This document shows positions 1 through 8,641 of a stretch of 29,862 bases of DNA, piece after piece. Position 1 is the first letter of the stretch. Each line of letters opens with the position of its first letter. The notes under the pieces are model-generated. The model ran no database searches and was not told where the DNA came from. It saw only the letters and a program-made list of their open reading frames with translations. Where the stretch lies: the NCBI GenBank assembly GCA_050699655.1, contig JBOHFJ010000013.1:1-29862 (forward strand), given 5' to 3'. A program made the position numbers and the translations under genes. The stretch comes from GCA-003244245 sp050699655. GTDB lineage: Bacteria; Actinomycetota; Actinomycetes; Mycobacteriales; Pseudonocardiaceae.

Positions 1-42
1 TCGAGGCAGCTCCCAGCGCCCGACTCATGTACGGCCTCACAC

Positions 43-227
43 GGACCAAGGAGCAACGACGTCAGCGGACAGCCAACCCCATTTTCAGCCCGGAACGGGC
101 CCCCCGCCAGGGGTGGCGGGGACTCATGTGAAGTGGGCGCAAGCGGGGTGGTACCGCGGGGTCCGGGCTCAGGCGTCCGGCGCTTCGTCCCCGTGTGGGC
201 GGTGGTTCGCCGCCCGTACGAGGCACG
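43..227 (+). promoter_or_regulatory. T-box leader of ileS (probably translational type)
   Basis: The segment 145-159 (GGGGTGGTACCGCGG) matches the T-box consensus AGGGTGGNACCGCG. The TGGT in its bulge would pair with an ACCA tRNA end, so the discriminator base is A, as in tRNA-Ile. Upstream, 102-109 and 114-121 (CCCCGCCA/TGGCGGGG) form a perfect 8-bp hairpin in the place of stem III, and the GGAxxAAGGAG-like stretch near 43-54 looks like the start of stem I. After the T-box, 197-202 and 210-215 (GGGCGG/CCGCCC) can pair just before the start codons, and no U-tract terminator is visible. This fits the translation-controlling ileS T-boxes known in actinobacteria. The specifier is uncertain: no ATC occurs in 1-190 and the only isoleucine codon is ATT at 81-83. 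Boundaries are approximate. Confidence 0.85.
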
Positions 228-251
228 ATGGAGCCCAGGGAGCCCTTCGAC

Positions 252-3200
252 ATGACACAGACCGTCTCCGGTAAGTCCCCGTTCACCGCGCTGCCGCCGA
301 GAATCGATTTTCCTGGAATGGAACGGCGCGTCATCGAGTGGTGGCGGGTCAACGACGTTTTCGCGCGCAGCCTGGAACGGACTGCCAGCGGTCCGAGCTG
401 GGTCTTCTACGAGGGTCCGCCCACGGCGAACGGATCTCCGGGTACGCACCATGTCGAGGCCCGAGTGTTCAAAGACGTCTTCCCCCGCTTCAAGACCATG
501 AAGGGTTACTCGGTGCCCCGCCGGGCCGGCTGGGACTGTCACGGGCTGCCGGTGGAGCTGGCCGTCGAGAAAGAGATGGGACTCAGCGGGAAGCCGGATA
601 TCGAGAAGGTCGGCGTCGCGGAGTTCAATGCCCGCTGCCGGGAGTCGGTGCTGCGCCACGTCGACGAGTTCGAGCAGCTCACTGAGCGAATGGGCTATTG
701 GATCGATCTGGCACACCCGTATCAGACGATGTCGCCGGAGTACATCGACAGTGTGTGGTGGTCGCTGCAGCGGATCTTCGCCGACGGGCGGCTGTCCGAG
801 GACTATCGCGTGGCGCCTTACTGCCCGCGCTGTGGCACCACGTTGTCCGACCACGAGGTGGCCCAGGGTTACGAGACGGTGACGGATCCGTCGGTGTATG
901 TGCGGTTGCCCCTGCTCGAACCGCTCGCGGGGCAGGAGAACGTCGACCTGCTGATCTGGACCACCACACCGTGGACTCTGGTGTCCAACACCGCAGTCGC
1001 CGTGCACCCTGAGGTTTCCTACGTTCTGGCCCGCACCACGCAGGGCACTTTTGTGGTGGCTCAGCCGCTGCTCGCGGCCGTGTTGGGCGAGGAAGCCGAA
1101 ACGCTGGCGACCGTACCCGGAGCCGAACTGGCCGGCCTGCGTTACCGACGACCGTTCGACCTCGTGAATATCCCCGGGGCGCACATGGTGGTACTCGCCG
1201 ACTACGTGACCACGGCCGACGGCACTGGCCTGGTGCACCAGGCCCCGGCGTTCGGCGCCGAGGATCTTGCGGTGTGTCGGGCGAACGGCCTGCCGGTGGT
1301 CAATCCAGTGGCTCCGAACGGCTGTTTCCTCGACGAGGTTCCCCTGGTCGGTGGGGTTTTCTTCAAGGACGCGGATGCGATCCTGGTTGAGGATCTCATG
1401 CGGCGGGGTCGGTTGTTCCGGTACGAGAGCTACGAGCACTCCTATCCGCATTGCTGGCGCTGCGATACGCCCTTGATGTACTACGCGCAGCTGTCCTGGT
1501 ACATCAGGACGACAACGGTGCGTGACGCCCTGCGACGTGAGAATGAGCGAACCAACTGGTACCCCGAACACATCAAGCACGGCAGGTACGGCGACTGGCT
1601 AGACAACAACGTCGACTGGGCGCTGTCCCGTTCGCGTTACTGGGGCACGCCACTGCCTCTGTGGCGGTGCGAGAACTCGCACGTCACCGCGATCGGCTCC
1701 CGCGCCGAGCTGGGCCGGTTGGCCGGCGTCGACCTGTCCGGGCTCGACCCGCACCGGCCCTACATTGACGAGGTCACCTTCGGCTGCCCCGACTGCGGCA
1801 AGATGGCGACCCGGGTGCCCGAGGTGATTGACGCCTGGTATGACTCTGGCGCGATGTCCTTCGCCGCAATCGGCTATCCGTACGTGGCTGGCAGCGAGGA
1901 GGTGTTCGCCCGCACCTACCCGGCGCAGTACATCTGCGAGGCGCTCGACCAGACGCGGGGGTGGTTCTACACCCTCATGGCGGTGGGCACGCTCGTTTTC
2001 GACCGCTCCGCGTACGAGAACGTCGTCTGCCTCGGCCACATCATGGCCGAAGACGGACGCAAGATGAGCAAGCATCTCGGAAATACCCTCGCGCCGATCC
2101 CACTCATGGACACGCACGGAGCTGACGCCCTGCGGTGGTTCATGGCCTGCTCCGGTTCGCCCTGGTCACAGCGTCGGATCTGGTCTGGCGCGCTGGGGGA
2201 GATCGCTCGCAAGATCCTGATGACCTACTGGAATACCGCATCCTTCTTCACCCTTTACGCCAGCCACGCCCAGTGGGTGCCGCAGACCGCGATCGCTGCG
2301 CAGCGTCGAACTGTTCTGGACCGATGGGTGCTGTCCGAGGTGCACGCGTTGACGAGTGCCGTCGACGAGCGGCTGGAGAGCTACGACACCGCGGGCGCGG
2401 GACGCTTGTTGGCCGACTTCGTCGATGACCTGTCGAACTGGTACGTACGGCGTTCTCGTCAGCGGTTCTGGGAGGGAGACCAGGACGCGCTCTCCACCTT
2501 GCGGGAGTGCTTGGACGTGCTGACCCGTCTGCTGGCACCGTTCGTTCCGTTCATCACCGAGGAGGTCTGGCAACACGTGGTCCGGCCGGGCGACCCGGGC
2601 GCACCCGAATCGGTGCATCTGGCGACCTGGCCGCAGGCCGACGCTGAGCTGATTGATCCGCTGCTGTCCGAGCAGGTCCGGACCGCTCGGGCGCTGGCCG
2701 AAGCGGGGCGGGCGGCGCGCAAGAGCAGCAAGGTGCGGATCCGCCAACCGTTGGGGAGTGCGTTCGTCGGCCTTCCCCCCGGGACCGAGTTGCCGCAAGC
2801 CTTGCTAGACGACGTCGCCGAGGAACTCAACGTCAAGCGGCTGGTATTGCTGGACTCTGCGGGGGCGGTCATTGATGTCAGTGTCAAGCCGAACTTCCGG
2901 GTGCTCGGCAAGCGTTTCGGCAAGTGGACACAGCAGGTGGCGAACTCCGTTCTTGCCGCCGATCCGCGCGAGCTGGTCGAGCGGCTGCGAACCGGGGGTG
3001 AGGCGACAGTCTCCTTCGAGGGCACGGAGATTACCCTCGGACCTGACGAGGTCGTGGTGACGGAGGTCCCGCGCAGCGGATGGGTCGTGGAGTCCCAGCG
3101 GGGGGTGACCATCGCATTAGATGTCGAGATCACGCCCGAACTGGCCGCGGAGGGAACGGCCCGTGACGTGGTGCGGGTCATACAGCAGGCGCGCCGGGAC

Positions 3201-3425
3201 GCTGACCTGGATGTCGCGGACCGCATTACGCTGACAGTCGCCGCGCCGCAGGACGTCCTCGCGGCGATCCGCACGCATCAGGACTTCGTGGCACACGAGA
3301 CCTTGGCGACGTCAGTGGCACTGGTGGATTCGCTGGACGAAGGCTTCGCCGGCACCGTCGGCGAAGCCGTGCCGATCACAGTCGGCGTCGCGGTGAGTGG
3401 CGTTGATCGCCAGGTGAAGGTATGA
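252..3425 (+). CDS. ileS: Isoleucyl-tRNA synthetase
   Basis: Cytoplasmic class Ia synthetase that charges tRNA-Ile. The HIGH signature is present in the variant form GTHHVE (about residues 65-69), as in mycobacterial and eukaryote-like IleRS, and KMSK lies at about 604-607 in GRKMSKHLGN. WDCHGLPVE and the CP1 editing region with TWTTTPWTL-type sequence are visible, as are two cysteine pairs (CPRCG near 210, CPDCG near 515) that could bind zinc. About 1057 residues is full length for this clade. I chose ATG 252 because AGGGAG (237-242) sits nine bases upstream. In-frame ATG 228 and GTG 195 are alternatives. The gene follows a T-box leader, so expression should rise when tRNA-Ile is uncharged. 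This clade is often insensitive to mupirocin in other species, which is family knowledge and not shown here. Whether it is the only ileS of the genome cannot be seen. Confidence 0.96.
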   Translation: MTQTVSGKSPFTALPPRIDFPGMERRVIEWWRVNDVFARSLERTASGPSWVFYEGPPTANGSPGTHHVEARVFKDVFPRFKTMKGYSVPRRAGWDCHGLPVELAVEKEMGLSGKPDIEKVGVAEFNARCRESVLRHVDEFEQLTERMGYWIDLAHPYQTMSPEYIDSVWWSLQRIFADGRLSEDYRVAPYCPRCGTTLSDHEVAQGYETVTDPSVYVRLPLLEPLAGQENVDLLIWTTTPWTLVSNTAVAVHPEVSYVLARTTQGTFVVAQPLLAAVLGEEAETLATVPGAELAGLRYRRPFDLVNIPGAHMVVLADYVTTADGTGLVHQAPAFGAEDLAVCRANGLPVVNPVAPNGCFLDEVPLVGGVFFKDADAILVEDLMRRGRLFRYESYEHSYPHCWRCDTPLMYYAQLSWYIRTTTVRDALRRENERTNWYPEHIKHGRYGDWLDNNVDWALSRSRYWGTPLPLWRCENSHVTAIGSRAELGRLAGVDLSGLDPHRPYIDEVTFGCPDCGKMATRVPEVIDAWYDSGAMSFAAIGYPYVAGSEEVFARTYPAQYICEALDQTRGWFYTLMAVGTLVFDRSAYENVVCLGHIMAEDGRKMSKHLGNTLAPIPLMDTHGADALRWFMACSGSPWSQRRIWSGALGEIARKILMTYWNTASFFTLYASHAQWVPQTAIAAQRRTVLDRWVLSEVHALTSAVDERLESYDTAGAGRLLADFVDDLSNWYVRRSRQRFWEGDQDALSTLRECLDVLTRLLAPFVPFITEEVWQHVVRPGDPGAPESVHLATWPQADAELIDPLLSEQVRTARALAEAGRAARKSSKVRIRQPLGSAFVGLPPGTELPQALLDDVAEELNVKRLVLLDSAGAVIDVSVKPNFRVLGKRFGKWTQQVANSVLAADPRELVERLRTGGEATVSFEGTEITLGPDEVVVTEVPRSGWVVESQRGVTIALDVEITPELAAEGTARDVVRVIQQARRDADLDVADRITLTVAAPQDVLAAIRTHQDFVAHETLATSVALVDSLDEGFAGTVGEAVPITVGVAVSGVDRQVKV

Positions 3426-4192
3426 GTTTTGCCGCGCTGAAGGTTGAGCGGGTTGGAGAAGTTGTCCGGATCACAATGAATCGGGCGGGGCGGCGCAATG
3501 CGCTGTCCGGGGAGCACCTTGTGGAGTTGCGGGAGGCGTTCCTCGACGCCGGGCGCTCCGACGCGAGTGGCATCGTGCTCGGTGCCGAGGGCCCGGTGTT
3601 CTCGGCGGGTCATGACTTCGCCGACGTGGCGGCGCGCGACCTCGCCGGGGTCCGGGAGTTGCTGGCGCTGTGCACCGAGGTGATGCGCACCATCCAGTCT
3701 GTCCCGCAGGTCGTCATCGCGCGGGTGCACGCGCTGGCCACCGCGGCGGGCTGCCAGCTGGTGGCCTCCTGCGACCTCGCGGTGGCGGCCGAGTCGGCGG
3801 GTTTCGCGCTGCCCGGCGGCCGGGGCGGCTGGTTCTGTCATACACCCGCGGTCCCGGTGGCCCGGGCGATCGGGCGAAAGCGGCTGATGGAGATGGCGCT
3901 GACCGGTGACGTGGTGGACGCCCGCACCGCCGAGCGGTGGGGGTTGGTCAACCGGACAGTCCCAGACGCCGAGCTGGACGCCGCCGTGGATGACTTGCTG
4001 GCCCGCGCCACCCGCGGCAGTCGGGCCAGCAAGGCGCTGGGCAAGCGGACCCTCTACGCGCAGCTAGACCGGCCCGAGGCGGACGCCTACCTCATCGCCC
4101 TGGAGGTGATGGCCACGACCTCGCAGACTGCGGCCGCCCAGGAAGCCATGGCCGCCTTCCTCTCGAAACGCCGCCCTGTGGATAACCCGTGA
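3422..4192 (+). CDS. Enoyl-CoA hydratase/isomerase family protein (ECHDC3-like)
   Basis: Crotonase-fold protein of 256 residues, the usual family length. The N-terminal half has the oxyanion-hole region (FSAGHDF near 60-66 and ATAAGCQLVASCDLAVA near 105-120), followed by FALPGGRGGWFCHTPAVPVARAIGRK, typical of the ECHDC3-like subgroup. The first catalytic glutamate of true enoyl-CoA hydratases is not evident: the GCQL stretch carries Gln where GMCEL-type hydratases have Glu. Hydratase activity is therefore uncertain, and the subgroup is poorly characterised. The start ATG overlaps the ileS stop (ATGA at 3422-3425), so translation is probably coupled to ileS and may share its T-box control. The stop codon lies inside the base of the hairpin at 4189-4228. 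Confidence 0.9.
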   Translation: MSFAALKVERVGEVVRITMNRAGRRNALSGEHLVELREAFLDAGRSDASGIVLGAEGPVFSAGHDFADVAARDLAGVRELLALCTEVMRTIQSVPQVVIARVHALATAAGCQLVASCDLAVAAESAGFALPGGRGGWFCHTPAVPVARAIGRKRLMEMALTGDVVDARTAERWGLVNRTVPDAELDAAVDDLLARATRGSRASKALGKRTLYAQLDRPEADAYLIALEVMATTSQTAAAQEAMAAFLSKRRPVDNP

Positions 4193-4228
4193 GTGGCGAT
4201 GCGAGTGATAGGTCGCATCGCCACTCAC
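4189..4228 (+). terminator. Perfect 16-bp inverted repeat after the ileS operon
   Basis: GTGAGTGGCGATGCGA (4189-4204) pairs perfectly with TCGCATCGCCACTCAC (4213-4228) across an 8-nt loop. It overlaps the TGA of the hydratase gene and ends 20 bp before the nucS start. There is no U-tract, as is common for intrinsic terminators or mRNA-end hairpins in high-GC actinomycetes. It could also protect the 3' end of the mRNA or act on nucS translation. Confidence 0.75.
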
Positions 4229-4248
4229 GGGCACGCTAGCGTGCACGA

Positions 4249-4908
4249 GTGCGCCTTGTGATCGCTCGCTGCCAAGTGGACTACGTCGGTCGGCTGACCG
4301 CGCATCTGCCGATGGCCACGCGGCTGCTGCTGGTCAAGGCGGATGGGTCGGTGAGTGTGCACGCCGACGGCGGTGCCTACAAGCCGCTGAACTGGATGAG
4401 CCCGCCGTGCACGCTGACCGAGCAGCCGGGGCGCTGGACGGTCACCAACCGCGCCGGTGAGCGGCTGATCATCGAGATCGACGAGGTGGCGCACGATTCA
4501 CGCCACGAGCTCGGGGTGGATCCCGGGCTGGTCAAGGACGGCGTTGAAGCCCACCTGCAGGTCCTGCTCGCCGAGCACACCGCGACGCTGGGCGCTGGGT
4601 TCACCCTGATCCGCCGCGAGTACCCCACCGCGATCGGGCCGGTGGACCTGTTGTGCCGGGACGGTGACGGGGTGACGGTGGCGGTGGAGATCAAGCGCCG
4701 GGGTGAGATCGACGGGGTGGAGCAGCTCACCCGGTACCTGAATCTGCTCAACCGCGACCCGCAACTGGCCCCGGTGCGCGGGGTGTTCGCCGCCCAGCAG
4801 ATCAAGCCCCAGGCGCACACGCTCGCCACCGACCGAGGCATCCGGTGCGTCACGGTGGACTACGATGAGTTGCGCGGTGCCGAGAGTGTCGAGCCGCGGT
4901 TGTTCTGA
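4249..4908 (+). CDS. nucS: Mismatch-specific endonuclease NucS/EndoMS
   Basis: Replaces MutS/MutL mismatch repair in most actinobacteria: it cuts both strands at G-T, G-G and T-T mismatches. The 219-residue length is standard. The protein starts MRLVIARC from GTG 4249. The C-terminal RecB-like nuclease core shows D133 (GPVDLLCRD) and E147-x-K149 (AVEIKRRGEIDGVEQL), the expected metal and catalytic residues, and the C-terminus PRLF matches the sliding-clamp binding tail of the family. The highly conserved TAHLP, KPLNWMSPP and HELGVDPGLVKDGVEAHLQ stretches are all present. It lies between the hairpin after the ileS operon and an aldehyde dehydrogenase gene. No obvious Shine-Dalgarno lies directly upstream, so translation may be weak or leaderless. 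Confidence 0.97.
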   Translation: MRLVIARCQVDYVGRLTAHLPMATRLLLVKADGSVSVHADGGAYKPLNWMSPPCTLTEQPGRWTVTNRAGERLIIEIDEVAHDSRHELGVDPGLVKDGVEAHLQVLLAEHTATLGAGFTLIRREYPTAIGPVDLLCRDGDGVTVAVEIKRRGEIDGVEQLTRYLNLLNRDPQLAPVRGVFAAQQIKPQAHTLATDRGIRCVTVDYDELRGAESVEPRLF

Positions 4909-4987
4909 GACCCGCGTCACGTTCGGTGCGGATGGCGCGTTGCCCGTACTGTTCGGGTTACCGCCGATGCGGGGCGAGAGGACGACG

Positions 4988-6508
4988 ATGGCGCAGACCA
5001 TGGGCAGCGGCCAGCCCCAAACCCGCGACGGAAAGACCCGCGACGGAGCGACCCGCTTCCCGTCGGTGGACCCGCGAACCGGCGAGGTCATCGCCTACCA
5101 CCAGGTGGATGACGAGGCGGCGGTGCGGGTAGCGGTCGCTCGCGCCCGGGAGGCGGCTGAGTGGTGGAGCGGGCTAGGGTTCGCGCAGCGCCGCCGCCGG
5201 TTGCTGGCCTGGCGCCGCGTGCTGACCCGGTGGATCGACGAGCTGGCCGGGCTGATCAGCGCCGAGACCGGCAAGCCCCTGGATGACGCCCGGCTGGAAT
5301 GCGTGCTCGTTGTCGCGCACCTGGACTGGGCCGCGCGCCACGCCGAGCGGGTGCTGCGCCGCCGCCGGGTGGGATCGGGCCTGTTGATGCTGCACGAGGC
5401 CTCGACGGTGCAGTACCAGCCCTACGGCGTGATCGGGGTGATTGGGCCGTGGAACTATCCCGCGCACACCCCGATGGGGTCGATCGGCTACGCGCTCGCC
5501 GCTGGCAACGCGGTGGTGTTCAAGCCCAGCGAGCTGACTCCGGGCGTGGGCCGGGCGCTGGCGGAGAGCCTCTCCGAGGTAGTTCCCGAGCACCCGTTGC
5601 TGCAGGTCGTCACCGGTTTCGGCGAGACCGGTGCGGCGCTGTGCCAGGCCGGGGTGGACAAGCTCGCGTTCACCGGGTCTGCGGCCACGGCCACGAAGGT
5701 GATGGCAACCTGCGCCGAGACGCTCACTCCAGTCGTGCTGGAGTGTGGCGGTAAGGACGCGCTGCTGGTCGACGCCGACGCCAACCTCGCCGCGGCCGCC
5801 GACGCCGCGGTGTGGGGCGCGATGGCCAACGCGGGGCAGGCTTGTGTCGGGGTGGAGCGGGTGTACGTCGTCGAGGAGGTCGCGCGGGAGTTCACCGAGC
5901 GGGTGGTCGCCCTGGCGCGGCGGCTGCGGGCCGACGCTGAGCCGGGTGCTGAGCTGGGCCCGATCACCCGACCGGCCCAGATCGAGGTGATCCGCGAGCA
6001 TCTGGCCGACGCGCTCGCCCGGGGCGGCACCGCGCTGGTCGGCGGTGCGGAGTCGATCCGACCGCCCTATGTGGAACCGGTCGTGCTGAGCGACGTCCCG
6101 GAGACCTCGATCGCGGTGACCGAGGAGACCTTCGGCCCGACGCTCACGGTGCACCGGGTCGCGACCCTGGACGAGGCGGTGGCGCGGGTCAACGCCGGCC
6201 GTTACGCACTGGGCGCCGCGGTCTTCTCCGCGCGTCGAGGCGCGGAGATCGCCGCCCGGCTCCGGTGCGGGATGGTCTCGGTCAACAGCGTGATCTCCTA
6301 TGCTGCGGTGCCCGCGCTGCCCTTCGGCGGGGTCGGTGACTCCGGATTCGGGCGGATCCACGGCGCTGACGGTCTCCGCGAGTTCAGCCGGACCAAGGCG
6401 GTCACCCGCCGCCGGTTCCCTCCCGTGGTGCGGGTACTCACCTTCGATCGCCCAGCTTGGGCGATGGGGATGCTGCTGCGGATCGTGCGGGTTCTCTACG
6501 GTCGCTGA
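4988..6508 (+). CDS. NAD(P)-dependent aldehyde dehydrogenase
   Basis: ALDH superfamily enzyme that oxidises an aldehyde to the acid with NAD(P)+. The Rossmann region has GPWNYP and VFKPSE, the general base is E252 in LECGGKD, and the nucleophile is C286 in NAGQACVG. EETFGPTL and LPFGGVGDSGFGR complete the family pattern. The C-terminus carries a basic and hydrophobic tail (RRRFPPVV...LLRIVRVLYGR), as in membrane-associated or broad-specificity ALDHs, so a succinate-semialdehyde or aromatic aldehyde substrate cannot be decided. I chose ATG 4988 because AGAGGA (4977-4982) lies five bases upstream. The frame stays open to 4865 inside nucS, but that part looks non-coding. Length about 506 residues. 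The 14-bp gap to the next gene suggests one operon. Confidence 0.94.
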   Translation: MAQTMGSGQPQTRDGKTRDGATRFPSVDPRTGEVIAYHQVDDEAAVRVAVARAREAAEWWSGLGFAQRRRRLLAWRRVLTRWIDELAGLISAETGKPLDDARLECVLVVAHLDWAARHAERVLRRRRVGSGLLMLHEASTVQYQPYGVIGVIGPWNYPAHTPMGSIGYALAAGNAVVFKPSELTPGVGRALAESLSEVVPEHPLLQVVTGFGETGAALCQAGVDKLAFTGSAATATKVMATCAETLTPVVLECGGKDALLVDADANLAAAADAAVWGAMANAGQACVGVERVYVVEEVAREFTERVVALARRLRADAEPGAELGPITRPAQIEVIREHLADALARGGTALVGGAESIRPPYVEPVVLSDVPETSIAVTEETFGPTLTVHRVATLDEAVARVNAGRYALGAAVFSARRGAEIAARLRCGMVSVNSVISYAAVPALPFGGVGDSGFGRIHGADGLREFSRTKAVTRRRFPPVVRVLTFDRPAWAMGMLLRIVRVLYGR

Positions 6509-6522
6509 GCGGGAGGCACGAG

Positions 6523-8298
6523 ATGGCAACGCAGATCACGACGGTGGGCGTGGTGGGCATGGGCACGATGGGTGCCGGGATCGCCGAGGTGCTCGCCCGC
6601 ACCGGGCTCGACGTGATGGCGGTCGAGGCTGATGACCAGGGCGTGGCACGGGGCCGCGGGCATCTCGAGCACTCCACCGCGCGCGCCCTGCAGCGCGGCA
6701 AGCTCGACGAGACAGCCCGCCGCGAGTTGCTCGGCCGGATCAGCTTCACCACGAAGCTGGCCGATCTGGCCGACGTGGACCTTGTCATCGAGGCGGTGCC
6801 GGAGCGCTTGGACCTCAAGAGCCGGATCTTCACCGAGCTGGACGGGATCGTGCGGGGCGATGTCGTGCTGGCGTCCAACACCTCGAGCCTGTCGATCACT
6901 CAGCTCGCGGTGCGGACCAAGCGGCCGGACCGGGTCGTCGGGATGCACTTCTTCAACCCGGCACCGGTGCTGAAGCTGGTCGAGGTGGTGCGCACCGTGG
7001 TCACCGACGCGCAGGTCATCATCGACGTCACCGCGCTCGCGGATACGCTGGGCAAGACCCCGGTGGTGGTCGGGGACCGGGCCGGGTTCATCGCCAACGG
7101 GCTGTTGTTCGGCTACCTCAACCACGCGGCGCGGATGTTCGAGCAGCGCTACGCGACCCGGGAGGATCTCGACGCCGCGATGCGCTACGGCTGCGGCTAC
7201 CCGATGGGTCCGCTGGCGCTGCTGGATCTGATCGGCCTGGACACCGCCTATGAGATCCTGGAGGCGCTGTACAGCGAGTCGGCCGACCGGCGGCACGCGC
7301 CGGTCCCGGTGCTCAAGCAGATGGTCACCGCTGGGCTGCTCGGCCGGAAGTCGGGTCGCGGCTTCTACACCTACGCGGGGCAGGACTCTTCGACGGTGGT
7401 GCCCGATGCCGCCACCCCGTCGGCCGGGGACTCCGGTGTCGCGACCCGCCCGATCGGCCCGGTCGGCGTGGTGGGCACCGGGTTGATGGCCACCGGCATC
7501 GCTGAGGTGCTGGCCAAGGGCGGGCACGAGGTGATCGTCCGGGGCCGGAGCACCAGCCGGACCGAGGCGGCGGTCGCGGCGATCACCCGCTCGCTCGACA
7601 AGGCTGTCAATCGCGGCAAGCTCGCCGAGCCGGACCGTGCCGCCGCCCTCGGGCGGATCTCCACCACCACCTCGCTGGATGACTTCGCGAGCGTCGACTT
7701 GGTGGTGGAGGCGGTGGCCGAGGAGCTGGAGATCAAGCGCGGGATCTTCGCCACGCTGGACGAGGTGTGCAAACCGGGCGCGATCCTGGCCACCACCACC
7801 TCGTCGCTGCCGGTGGTCGAGTGCGCGGCCGCGACTTGCCGCCTGGGTGATGTGGTGGGGATGCACTTCTTCAACCCCGCTCCGGTGATGAAGCTGGTCG
7901 AGGTGGTGGCGACCATCGCCACCACGGCCGAGGTGGCGGCCACCGCTCGCCAGCTTGCCCGCTCCTTGGGTAAGGTGCCGGTGAGCTGCGGCGACCGCGC
8001 CGGGTTCATCGTCAACGCGTTGCTGTTCCCCTACCTCAACGACGCGGTGCGCATGCTGGAGGCGCACTACGCCAGCGCGGAGGACATCGACACCGCGATG
8101 AAGGTGGGTGCGGCGCTGCCGATGGGTCCCTTCGCGCTGCTCGACGTGGTGGGCCTGGATGTCTCACTGGCCATCCAGCGCAGCCTCTACCGGGAGTTCC
8201 GCGAGCCGGGATTCGCCCCGGCACCCCTGCTGGAACACCTGGTCACGGCCGGCCTGCTGGGCCGCAAGACCCGCAAGGGGTTCCTCGACTACTCGTAA
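6523..8298 (+). CDS. Tandem-fused 3-hydroxyacyl-CoA dehydrogenase (3-hydroxybutyryl-CoA dehydrogenase type)
   Basis: Oxidises (S)-3-hydroxyacyl-CoA to 3-ketoacyl-CoA, or the reverse, with NAD(P). The 591-residue chain contains two complete copies of the usual 280-residue enzyme. Unit 1 begins VVGMGTMGAGIAEVL (about residues 8-22) and ends GLLGRKSGRGFYTY. Unit 2 begins VVGTGLMATGIAEVL (about 315) and ends GLLGRKTRKGFLDY. Each has the catalytic His in VVGMHFFNPAPVxKLVEVV and a GDRAGFI(A/V)N helix. In unit 2 the nucleotide-binding loop is GxGxxATG, slightly off the GxGxxGxG form, so the two halves may differ in cofactor use. Double-length versions are known in actinomycetes. ATG 6523 follows GGGAGG (6511-6516). 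Translation is probably coupled to the upstream aldehyde dehydrogenase. The palindrome at 8299-8314 follows immediately. Confidence 0.95.
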   Translation: MATQITTVGVVGMGTMGAGIAEVLARTGLDVMAVEADDQGVARGRGHLEHSTARALQRGKLDETARRELLGRISFTTKLADLADVDLVIEAVPERLDLKSRIFTELDGIVRGDVVLASNTSSLSITQLAVRTKRPDRVVGMHFFNPAPVLKLVEVVRTVVTDAQVIIDVTALADTLGKTPVVVGDRAGFIANGLLFGYLNHAARMFEQRYATREDLDAAMRYGCGYPMGPLALLDLIGLDTAYEILEALYSESADRRHAPVPVLKQMVTAGLLGRKSGRGFYTYAGQDSSTVVPDAATPSAGDSGVATRPIGPVGVVGTGLMATGIAEVLAKGGHEVIVRGRSTSRTEAAVAAITRSLDKAVNRGKLAEPDRAAALGRISTTTSLDDFASVDLVVEAVAEELEIKRGIFATLDEVCKPGAILATTTSSLPVVECAAATCRLGDVVGMHFFNPAPVMKLVEVVATIATTAEVAATARQLARSLGKVPVSCGDRAGFIVNALLFPYLNDAVRMLEAHYASAEDIDTAMKVGAALPMGPFALLDVVGLDVSLAIQRSLYREFREPGFAPAPLLEHLVTAGLLGRKTRKGFLDYS

Positions 8299-8314
8299 TC
8301 GCATCATGATGCGA
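8299..8314. repeat. Perfect 16-bp palindrome TCGCATCATGATGCGA
   Basis: A perfect palindrome directly after the dehydrogenase stop codon, between two convergent genes. The half-site TCGCATC/GATGCGA recurs in the hairpin at 4189-4228 and in the inverted repeat at 17144-17158. It could be a bidirectional terminator stem, a protein-binding site, or a repeat family member. With no loop it is a poor hairpin. Confidence 0.6.
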
Positions 8315-8332
8315 AATGATTCAGGCGCTGGT

Positions 8333-8641
8333 TCAGAGATCAAGAGCCGCGCGGAGAGCGTTGTCGACGGTCTGCTGTTCGTCGGGGCTGATGACACCAG
8401 CTGACCCGTCGAGACGGGATTTGATCACTTGTTCGATGGTGGTGATGACTGCCCAGCCGTGACCTTCAAGTCGCACGGACAGCGGGGAGTCAGGGTCGCG
8501 ATCGACGACCTGCAGCCCCAGCACAACAGGTAAGGGTGACTCGTTGAGCGGGGCCGCCGAGATGATTAAGCGTTGGAGCGATTGGCCGGGTCGTTGAAGG
8601 ACTGGTTTGTAGGGATAGACGCCCCCTCGGCGGAGGGACAC
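8333..8641 (-). CDS. MazF/PemK-like toxin of a type II toxin-antitoxin pair
   Basis: Predicted 102-residue mRNA interferase of the MazF/PemK fold. The N-terminal RRGGVYPY and the following QRLIISAAPLNE and VVLGLQVVD strands are typical of the actinobacterial MazF-like group, as is WAVITTIEQVIKSRL. The start is GTG, immediately after the antitoxin TGA (TGAGTG at 8644-8639 on the minus strand), with a GAGGCAG stretch inside the end of the antitoxin gene as ribosome site. It is expressed with the upstream antitoxin gene and faces the dehydrogenase gene tail to tail. Assignment is by sequence feel from the N-terminal motif and gene order; a CcdB-like fold is an alternative. Confidence 0.75.
   Translation of the reverse strand: MSLRRGGVYPYKPVLQRPGQSLQRLIISAAPLNESPLPVVLGLQVVDRDPDSPLSVRLEGHGWAVITTIEQVIKSRLDGSAGVISPDEQQTVDNALRAALDL

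Noticed and set aside
252..3425. ileS as an antibiotic-resistance second copy
   Set aside because: The eukaryote-like IleRS form with a T-box leader is also the normal housekeeping type in many actinobacteria, so nothing here shows that it is an extra copy.
5174..6529. Long open frames on the - strand opposite the aldehyde dehydrogenase and the dehydrogenase (also 6496-8067 and 2459-3274)
   Set aside because: Arg/His/Pro/Gln-rich shadow translations of well-supported genes.
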